A stretch of 10,825 nt of DNA from an uncultured Chromatiaceae bacterium (lineage in GTDB: Bacteria; Pseudomonadota; Gammaproteobacteria; Enterobacterales; Alteromonadaceae): NCBI GenBank assembly GCA_946481195.1, contig CAMLNG010000082.1, positions 1-10,825 of the forward strand. The letters are read 5' to 3'. Position 1 is the first letter of the stretch, and the number at the start of each line of letters is the position of its first letter. The notes beneath the pieces are model-generated. The model saw nothing but the letters and a program-made list of their open reading frames with translations, was not told where the DNA came from and ran no database searches. Shown in pieces: positions 5,135 through 10,825 of this stretch. The translations under genes and the position numbers were made by a program.

Positions 5135-6664
5135 ATGCTGATGTCTGCGCTCATTCTTATCACAGCCGATCAGCTGAGCCCGGCGCTGAGCTCGCTGCGT
5201 GACATCAAGCCCGGTGATCAGATCCTGCTGGCCGAAGTTGCGACAGAAGCGCATTACGCCCCCCATCATCAGCTGAAAATCGTGCTGTTATTCAGTGCCA
5301 TGCGCCACTTTGCTCAAGCGCTGCGGGCACAGGGACATCAGGTGCATTATGTCGATTACGACCAGCGGGTCCCGTCGCTGCTGGCCGCAGTGCAGCAGGT
5401 GCTAAGCCAGCAACCCCAGTTGCAGCGTGTGCGACTGACCGAACTGGCCGAATACCGCCTGATGCAAGAACTGCAAAGCTGGCCGCACACTTTGGGCCTG
5501 CCGGTTGATGTTATTGAAGACGACCGGTTTATCTGCAGCCATGCGATGTTCAGGCGCTGGGCAGATGGCCGGCAAAGTTACCGGATGGAGTATTTTTACC
5601 GTGAAATGCGTCGTTATACCGGCCTGCTGATGGATGGCCAAACTCCGGCCGGCGGGCAATGGAATTTTGACGCAGACAACCGGCAGGCCTGTCCGGCTGA
5701 GGTGCAAATTCCAGTGGCACCCGAATTTAAGCCTGATGAGATCACACTTGATGTGATAGCGCTGGTGCAGCGCCAATTTTGCAAAAATATGGGCAAAGCA
5801 GCGCAGTTTGTTTTCGCGGTAACCGGCAAGGACGCGCGGGCCGCATTTTTACATTTTTTGCAGCACCGGCTGCCGCTGTTTGGCAAATATCAGGATGCCA
5901 TGCGCCAGGACGAGCCATTTTTGTTCCATAGCCTGGTTTCGATGTACCTCAACTGCGGCCTGCTGGATGCGCGCTGGGTATGCCTGCAGGTCGAACAGGC
6001 CTGGAAAGCCGGTCTGGTCCCGCTCAATGCCGCCGAGGGGTTTATCCGGCAAATCATTGGTTGGCGTGAGTATGTCCGGGGTCTGTACTGGCTGAAGATG
6101 CCGCAGTACCGCTCCGAAAACTTTTTTGCCGCCAGCCGGCCACTCCCCTCCTGGTACTGGACAGGAGAGACCCGGATGAATTGTCTGGCGCAGGCTATCG
6201 GCCACACCATTAAGCACGCATACTCCCACCATATCCAGCGGCTGATGCTGACCGGCAACTTTGCGCTGCTGGCCGGCTTGTCAGTCGACGAGATGACGGA
6301 CTGGTATCTGGCCGTCTATGCCGATGCTTATGAATGGGTCGAATTACCCAACACACTCGGCATGGCCTTGTTTGCCGACGGCGGTTTACTGGCATCCAAA
6401 CCTTATGCGGCCAGCGGCAATTACATCGCCAAGATGAGCAATTATTGCCAGCACTGCCATTACGACGTCAAACAAAGCACCGGCGAACGCGCCTGTCCTT
6501 TTAATGCGCTGTACTGGGATTTTATCGCCCGGTATGAAGACAAACTCGGCAATAACGCCCGGATGCAGCTGACCTATCAGCAGTGGCGGCGTAAATCGGC
6601 CAGCGACCAGCAGCTACTGAGGGCTAAAGCCGCGGACTTATTGATCCATCTGGAGCAGCTATGA
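5135..6664 (+). CDS. Iron-sulfur bacterial cryptochrome/(6-4) photolyase (FeS-BCP, CryB/PhrB type)
   Basis: A 509-residue flavoprotein of the FeS-BCP clade (DUF523-free COG3046 type). Characterised members bind FAD, a lumazine antenna and a 4Fe-4S cluster and repair (6-4) pyrimidine photoproducts using light. The N-terminal antenna domain begins ALILITADQLSPALSSL, the usual opening of this clade. Four cysteines are at the expected places: Cys350 in MNCLAQAIGH, Cys438 and Cys441 in YCQHCHYD, and Cys454 in ERACPFNALYWDF. These numbers coincide with the cluster ligands of Agrobacterium PhrB as I recall them. The lesion-site helix HTIKHAYSHHIQRLMLTGNFALL (357-379) carries His365/His366. Trp342 and Trp390 are candidates for electron transfer to FAD. 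The length is normal. The ATG at 5135 has AAGG 5 bases upstream. The gene ends in an ATGA overlap with the DASH cryptochrome gene, so it heads a three-gene photolyase operon. Confidence 0.93.
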   Translation: MLMSALILITADQLSPALSSLRDIKPGDQILLAEVATEAHYAPHHQLKIVLLFSAMRHFAQALRAQGHQVHYVDYDQRVPSLLAAVQQVLSQQPQLQRVRLTELAEYRLMQELQSWPHTLGLPVDVIEDDRFICSHAMFRRWADGRQSYRMEYFYREMRRYTGLLMDGQTPAGGQWNFDADNRQACPAEVQIPVAPEFKPDEITLDVIALVQRQFCKNMGKAAQFVFAVTGKDARAAFLHFLQHRLPLFGKYQDAMRQDEPFLFHSLVSMYLNCGLLDARWVCLQVEQAWKAGLVPLNAAEGFIRQIIGWREYVRGLYWLKMPQYRSENFFAASRPLPSWYWTGETRMNCLAQAIGHTIKHAYSHHIQRLMLTGNFALLAGLSVDEMTDWYLAVYADAYEWVELPNTLGMALFADGGLLASKPYAASGNYIAKMSNYCQHCHYDVKQSTGERACPFNALYWDFIARYEDKLGNNARMQLTYQQWRRKSASDQQLLRAKAADLLIHLEQL

Positions 6665-8049
6665 GCCGTTACCTGCTGTTTTGCAACGATGTGTTGCGGC
6701 TGGACGATAATCCGTTACTAGCCCTGCCGGCCGATAGTGACGCAGCATTGGCAGTCTGTATTCTGCCCCGGCGCCAGTTCAGTCCCGGCCGGGCCAGCCA
6801 GCGACGGCTTCAGCTGCAGCTTGGTTTATTGCGGAATTTTCAGCAGCAACTGGCGGAACTAGGCATTCCGTTACTGCTGCGAACCGGCGACCCGGCGCAG
6901 CTGATACCGCAGCTGTTGCAACAATATCAGCTGGAGCGAGTCGTCGCGGCTGAACCAACCGCCCCCGAAGAATATCGCTGGGCTTGCGGGCAGAACTGGC
7001 AGTGGCTCGATGTCAATTCATTACTGGCCGAGCAGCTGCGACCGGATCTCAGCACACTGCCCCGCAGCTTCACTGCATTTCGCCAGCAGCGCGAGCCTGA
7101 ATTACAGGTTCTGCCACCACAACAATCCCAACCTTCGACACTGGCGCTACAAAAGGTTTTGTCGGTTGCCGGCGCAATAGAACTTTCAGATTTGCCAGAC
7201 CCGGCACCAGCGCCCCCGACACCAGCACTCCCGGGGCCGGCGACTCTGGCACAGCAGCTGCCGGACGGATTCCTGCACTGGCAGCAACACAATGAATCTG
7301 CTGTGCTTGCGCGTTTTAACCAGTATCTGCAGCAGCATTTGTCGCATTATAAACTCAGCCGCAACGCACTGATTGGTGCTGATTTTGCGAGCTTTTTATC
7401 TGTGCCGCTCAGTCGTGGCACTTTGTCGGTGCGACGCGCCTGGCAGTTGATCCAACAGCATGAGCTGCAATATGGCCAAAATGAATCCAGCTACTGGCTG
7501 CGCTTTGAATTGTTATGGCGCGAGTATTTTCGTCACCTGCAACGTAAACATCCGCTGGTCTTTTTTCGCCATGATGGCTTAGGTTTGCACCAGGTGCCCG
7601 GCACAGCGGGTGCTGCCGGCGAAGCGTTACAGCGCTGGCAACAGGGGCGCACTGGTTTGCCTTTTATCGATGCCAATATGCAGTTACTGGCCCAGACCGG
7701 CTGGATGTCCAACCGGGGCCGACAGAATGTCGCCAGCTATCTGATGTTCCAGCTCGGCTGCGACTGGCGTCTTGGAGCCGCCTGGTTTGAGCACCAGCTA
7801 CTGGATTATGACGTTGCCAGTAACTGGGGGAATTGGGCTTATATTGCCGGCGCTTTATATTCGGCACCGCGCAGCTTTAATGCATTAAAACAAGCGGTGG
7901 AATACGACCCGGCAGCCAAATTCACCGCACTGTTGCTAGGGCCGCCGCATTGCGGTCAGCACCGCCATCAGCCATACACGCAATCAGACTGGCCGGCACC
8001 ACAGGCGTGGCAGTGGCAGCAGTACCTGCAGCAGCTCAGGGCAGAATAA
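6661..8049 (+). CDS. DASH-family cryptochrome
   Basis: A 462-residue cryptochrome of the DASH clade. Known members bind FAD and a folate antenna and repair CPD lesions mainly in single-stranded DNA, or act in signalling. An alpha/beta antenna domain (about 1-130) leads through a proline-rich linker (DPAPAPPTPALPGP, 180-193) to the FAD domain. Landmarks are YKLSRNALIGADFASFLS (230-247), FELLWREYF with Glu284 and Trp287, GRTGLPFIDANMQLLAQTGWMSNRGRQ (329-355), and LDYDVASNWGNWAYIAG (381-397) with Asn388 at the flavin N5 position and Trp392 as the proximal tryptophan. MSNRGRQ and SNWGNW are diagnostic of DASH. Canonical catalytic and electron-transfer residues are therefore present. The ATG shares an ATGA overlap with the upstream gene and is preceded by GGAG at 5 bases spacing, indicating translational coupling. 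Length is close to that of short proteobacterial DASH proteins. Confidence 0.93.
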   Translation: MSRYLLFCNDVLRLDDNPLLALPADSDAALAVCILPRRQFSPGRASQRRLQLQLGLLRNFQQQLAELGIPLLLRTGDPAQLIPQLLQQYQLERVVAAEPTAPEEYRWACGQNWQWLDVNSLLAEQLRPDLSTLPRSFTAFRQQREPELQVLPPQQSQPSTLALQKVLSVAGAIELSDLPDPAPAPPTPALPGPATLAQQLPDGFLHWQQHNESAVLARFNQYLQQHLSHYKLSRNALIGADFASFLSVPLSRGTLSVRRAWQLIQQHELQYGQNESSYWLRFELLWREYFRHLQRKHPLVFFRHDGLGLHQVPGTAGAAGEALQRWQQGRTGLPFIDANMQLLAQTGWMSNRGRQNVASYLMFQLGCDWRLGAAWFEHQLLDYDVASNWGNWAYIAGALYSAPRSFNALKQAVEYDPAAKFTALLLGPPHCGQHRHQPYTQSDWPAPQAWQWQQYLQQLRAE

Positions 8050-8052
8050 ACC

Positions 8053-9576
8053 GTGATAACGCTGGTGTGGTTTAAACGTGACCTGCGGCTGGAAGACCAC
8101 GAACCTTTAGCGCTCGCCGCGCGGCAAGGCGCTGTACTGCCGGTTTATATCATTGAACCGGATTACTGGCATCAGCCGGACACTTCGCTGCGGCAATGGC
8201 AATTTAATCAGGACGCCGTGTATCTGCTGTATCAACAGCTCAAAGCACTGGGTCAGCCATTGCTGGTTCGGCGTGGCCCGGCGACGCGAGTCCTGCGGGA
8301 ACTGAGCCGTGAGTTTCCGTTGCAACAAATGGTCAGTCATCAGGAAACCGGTAATTTATGGACTTACCAGCGCGACCAGGCGGTGGCCCGCTTGTGCAAA
8401 GAACTGGGCCTGCCCTGGATGCAATACCGCCAACATGCCGTGCAGCGTTGTCTGAATGACCGCGACCAGTGGTTCCTGCAGGCTGATGCGTTTTTAAAAA
8501 GCCCGACTTTCGCCGCCCCTGTATCACTGCCGACAATAACAGATGCCCCCTGGCCGCAGGCATTGTGGCAAGCACCACAACGCCGCGAGTTACCTGAAGA
8601 GCAGCCGCAATTGCACCAGCAAGCCGGCGAGCTCGATACGACGTTGCAATCGTTCTGGCAGGGCCGGAGCCAAAGTTATCAACGCGATATCTCAATCGCC
8701 GCCAAAGCTGGTCACAGCTGCTCCAGACTCAGTCCTTATCTTGCTTATGGCCAGCTTAGCTTAAGGCAGCTGCAACAACAGACTTACCGCCAAATCAAGC
8801 AGTTACCTGAAGGCCGTCACCAACAGGCACTGGCGGCCTTTTTCAGCCGGTTACGCTGGCACTGCCATTTTATGCAGAAGCTGGAAGATGAGCCGCAAAT
8901 TGAATTTATGCCGATGAACCCGTTGTATCAGGGCATGCGCGACCAGTTTGAGCCGCAGCTGTTTCAGGCCTGGCAACGCGGTGAAACCGGTTATCCGCTG
9001 ATTGACGCGGCGATGCGCTGCCTGCTGGCCACCGGTTGGATACATTTTCGCGCCCGTGCCATGTTAGTAGCCTTTGCCAGTTATCAGCTGTGGCTGGACT
9101 GGCGACCGGTCGCGCTGCATTTAGCGCGTTGTTTTACCGACTATGAGCCAGGCATTCATTATCCGCAGATCCAGATGCAGGCCGGCACGACGTCGATTAA
9201 TCCAAACCGGATGTACAACCCGCTGAAACAAAGCCTGCAAAAGGACCCACAAGGCCATTTTATCCGGCGCTGGTGCCCGGAACTGGCCCGATTACCCAAT
9301 GAATGGCTGCACCAGCCCTGGTTGTTGCCCGCTACGCTGCAACTGCAATATGGTGTGCGGTTAGGTCTCGACTACCCGGCGCCGATAGTCGACCTGCAAC
9401 AGGCTACACGGCAGGCCCGCCACCAGCTAAAAGACTGGCATGCCCGCTATGACAAACAGGAATGGCAACAAGGCCGTGCAGCAGTGCGCGAACGTCATGC
9501 CAGCCGGAAAAGGCCGCCAGAGCGCCGTCAGAAGGTTCAAAACAGACAACAGTCTCAGTTATTGCTGGATTTCTGA
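8053..9576 (+). CDS. Atypical cryptochrome/photolyase family flavoprotein
   Basis: A 507-residue member of the photolyase/cryptochrome superfamily, distinct from class I CPD photolyases and from the two upstream genes. The antenna domain opens ITLVWFKRDLRLEDHEPLALA; the FAD domain has SRLSPYLAYGQLSLR (224-238), RGETGYPLIDAAMRCLLATGW (309-329) and HFRARAM (331-337). Flavin-proximal DYEPGIHYPQIQMQAGTT (363-380) replaces the class I DADLASNxxGWQW type. By alignment, the Asn near flavin N5 (E. coli N378) becomes His369. Trp382 and Trp384 become Ile373 and Met375, and the substrate Glu274 becomes an Arg in RLRWHCHF. I recall homologues with this signature in many bacteria but not an agreed function. 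The C-terminal tail (about 471-500) is very basic. The GTG start lies 3 bases after the DASH stop, with AGGG about 11 bases upstream. Its last 22 bases overlap the end of the convergent peptidase gene. Confidence 0.88.
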   Translation: MITLVWFKRDLRLEDHEPLALAARQGAVLPVYIIEPDYWHQPDTSLRQWQFNQDAVYLLYQQLKALGQPLLVRRGPATRVLRELSREFPLQQMVSHQETGNLWTYQRDQAVARLCKELGLPWMQYRQHAVQRCLNDRDQWFLQADAFLKSPTFAAPVSLPTITDAPWPQALWQAPQRRELPEEQPQLHQQAGELDTTLQSFWQGRSQSYQRDISIAAKAGHSCSRLSPYLAYGQLSLRQLQQQTYRQIKQLPEGRHQQALAAFFSRLRWHCHFMQKLEDEPQIEFMPMNPLYQGMRDQFEPQLFQAWQRGETGYPLIDAAMRCLLATGWIHFRARAMLVAFASYQLWLDWRPVALHLARCFTDYEPGIHYPQIQMQAGTTSINPNRMYNPLKQSLQKDPQGHFIRRWCPELARLPNEWLHQPWLLPATLQLQYGVRLGLDYPAPIVDLQQATRQARHQLKDWHARYDKQEWQQGRAAVRERHASRKRPPERRQKVQNRQQSQLLLDF

Positions 9577-10538
9577 GTCCGCAGCAGCGTTTGCGGCGGT
9601 AAGCTTTCCAACCAGCGCCGGCTTTGTTCTATCAGCCGCAGCACGGCAAAAAAATACTGCGGATCAATACGCTGCCAGTCATCCTGCGGCGTGTGATATT
9701 GCGGGTGTACATCGACACCGAAATACATAAATGGGATACCGGCTTTGCGAAAAACTGCATGGTCACTGGCATTACTCCAGTCGATTGGCGGCTGACTGCG
9801 CCGACCCAAACTGCTTTGCCGGCCGTCATGCGCCAAAGTCAGTTTTAATGGCGTTTGCGCTCGGGCGGCAAATTCAGTTAACTGCGGCAACATTTTTTTG
9901 CCCGCCAGATAAAGCCGTTGGTTACTTTCACCACGGCTAATCATATCCAGATTGATATTCAACAGAATTTGCTCTGGTGCCACCGGCGGCTTGGCTAAAA
10001 ACGCCTTTGCGCCATCTAAGCCCATTTCTTCCGCGTCAGTAGCCAGAAACAAATAGGAATATACCGGGCAGATTTGTTGTGTCTGTGCCGCCAGATACAA
10101 TAAACCCGCGACGCCCGAGGCATTATCGTCAGCACCGTTAAAGATTTTCTGCCCACGCGGCTTCAGGTGATCATAATGTGCGGTCACGACGATATAACGC
10201 TCAGGTTGTGAACAACCGCGCCTGAGTCCCAGTACATTCACACCATGGCGTTCGCTGAAGCCTTCATGAAAAGTAAAAGGCTGTAGATAATTTTCGCTGA
10301 GCGACACCAATCCAAGCTCAGCGAAACGTGTCTGCAGATATTGTTGTGCCAGCAGGCTGCCGGTACTCCCGGTCGCCCGCCCTCCCATTGCATCGGCGGC
10401 CAGATGCTGTAAATCACGCCAGGCCTGGTTCTCATTTGCCGTTGCCGGTTCCGGCTCTGTCCCTGCAATGGCTGCCGAACAAAACCAGCCAGCGAAAGCA
10501 AGCGATAAAACCAGCTTAATCCGCCTGCGCCACTGCAT
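9555..10538 (-). CDS. Secreted M28-family zinc aminopeptidase
   Basis: A 327-residue exported metallopeptidase of family M28, whose members remove N-terminal residues from peptides using two zinc ions. Residues 1-25 form a signal peptide ending AIA/GT; the FCSAA segment does not fit a lipobox. Metal and catalytic motifs are all present in order: AHYDH with His121, GADDNASG with Asp137/Asp138, DAEEMG with Glu170 as likely base and Glu171 as ligand, NLDM with Asp198, and YHTPQD with His282. It should be periplasmic or secreted. The ATG at 10538 lies inside the upstream TPR gene (23-base overlap), so the two are likely co-translated. Its 3' end overlaps the convergent photolyase gene by 22 bases, and no terminator separates them. 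The specific substrate is not predictable; single-domain M28 proteins of this size are often annotated only as M28 family peptidase. Confidence 0.93.
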   Translation of the reverse strand: MQWRRRIKLVLSLAFAGWFCSAAIAGTEPEPATANENQAWRDLQHLAADAMGGRATGSTGSLLAQQYLQTRFAELGLVSLSENYLQPFTFHEGFSERHGVNVLGLRRGCSQPERYIVVTAHYDHLKPRGQKIFNGADDNASGVAGLLYLAAQTQQICPVYSYLFLATDAEEMGLDGAKAFLAKPPVAPEQILLNINLDMISRGESNQRLYLAGKKMLPQLTEFAARAQTPLKLTLAHDGRQSSLGRRSQPPIDWSNASDHAVFRKAGIPFMYFGVDVHPQYHTPQDDWQRIDPQYFFAVLRLIEQSRRWLESLPPQTLLRTQKSSNN

Positions 10539-10825
10539 TTAACATCTCAATTTTGTGGTCATATAAGCGCCGGTCAGCCCCGGCCGGTGCATATAAACGG
10601 GCCCGCTGCAAATAGCCGGTCGCAGATGCATAGTCATGTTGCATGATGGCTACTTTAGCCAGGCCAAACAGCGCTTCCGGCATTTTTGGCTGTAAGCGGA
10701 TACTGCGGTGAAATGCCAGTTCAGCATCGGCCAGGCGTTGCTCACTCAGCGCTTCATTACCCTGCATCACGAAATAATAGGGATTGCGTAAGCGGGTTTG
10801 CTGCACTTTATTGTCCAACAATGCA
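10516..10825 (-). CDS. TPR-repeat protein, C-terminal fragment (runs off right edge)
   Basis: The frame is open from the right edge to the stop at 10516, giving about 103 residues of a longer protein. A TTG at 10821 could act as a start but the frame continues beyond it, so I treat the gene as truncated by the window. Two tetratricopeptide-like helix pairs are visible: YYFVMQGNEALSEQRLADAELAFHRSIRLQP, then EALFGLAKVAIMQHDYASATGYLQRARLYAP. They show the small-residue and terminal-proline pattern of TPRs, which serve as protein-protein interaction scaffolds. The NPYYF opening resembles the end of proteins that carry further TPRs or a transglutaminase-like domain upstream, but that cannot be seen. 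The gene overlaps the start of the M28 peptidase gene by 23 bases, suggesting one operon. Confidence 0.75.
   Translation of the reverse strand, partial: ALLDNKVQQTRLRNPYYFVMQGNEALSEQRLADAELAFHRSIRLQPKMPEALFGLAKVAIMQHDYASATGYLQRARLYAPAGADRRLYDHKIEMLNAVAQAD

Noticed and set aside
5402..6258. Several minus-strand open frames of 90-127 codons under the FeS photolyase gene
   Set aside because: They mirror the GC-rich codon structure of a well-supported gene, have no family motifs and overlap one another.
8333..8695. 120-codon minus-strand frame within the third photolyase gene
   Set aside because: Antisense to a gene with strong family motifs; low-complexity Arg/Ala/Gly translation typical of shadow frames.
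1..10825. Mobile element, phage defence system or CRISPR array
   Set aside because: No transposase, integrase, terminal repeats, regular repeat arrays or defence-type domains were seen; the genes look like ordinary chromosomal genes.

Overview
The window reads as chromosomal DNA of a gammaproteobacterium. Gene content and the glutamine-rich, moderately GC-rich coding style suggest an Alteromonadales/Chromatiaceae-type aquatic bacterium such as Rheinheimera or Alishewanella. That placement is an impression from the proteins, not a search result. No rRNA, tRNA, CRISPR array, insertion sequence or phage gene was seen. Coding density is high, and every intergenic gap is under 200 bases.

Left third (1-3570). 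The N-terminus of a histidine phosphotransfer (Hpt) protein runs off the left edge. To its right is a two-gene minus-strand ABC unit: a LolD/MacB-type ATPase (1525-2226) overlapping an FtsX-type permease (275-1534). Divergent from the ATPase is a secreted DUF3299 protein (2306-2917). Convergent with that, across a shared hairpin terminator, is a secreted DUF2796 protein (2984-3514). DUF2796 proteins include the periplasmic component of the Zrg zinc system of Vibrio cholerae, so the four genes are best read as a zinc-linked envelope system. Two similar 7-1-7 imperfect palindromes that resemble Zur operators lie just downstream of the -10 elements of these genes. This is an inference worth testing.

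Middle (3618-9576). A soluble GAF-domain sensor histidine kinase on the minus strand is divergent from a tightly packed plus-strand operon of three cryptochrome/photolyase family genes. The first is an iron-sulfur (6-4)-type bacterial photolyase (FeS-BCP/CryB/PhrB clade). The second is a DASH cryptochrome. The third belongs to a less familiar clade in which several hallmark CPD-photolyase residues are replaced. The first two overlap by 4 bases and the third starts 3 bases after the second, so one transcript probably makes all three flavoproteins. The 170-base divergent region contains repeated GC-rich elements.

Right end (9555-10825). A secreted M28-family zinc aminopeptidase on the minus strand ends inside the 3' end of the third photolyase gene. 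It begins inside the 3' end of a TPR-protein gene that runs off the right edge. These two are probably co-transcribed.

The most interesting material is the triple photolyase/cryptochrome operon, with its atypical third member and adjacent kinase, and the DUF3299/DUF2796/FtsX-type ABC system with candidate shared operators.
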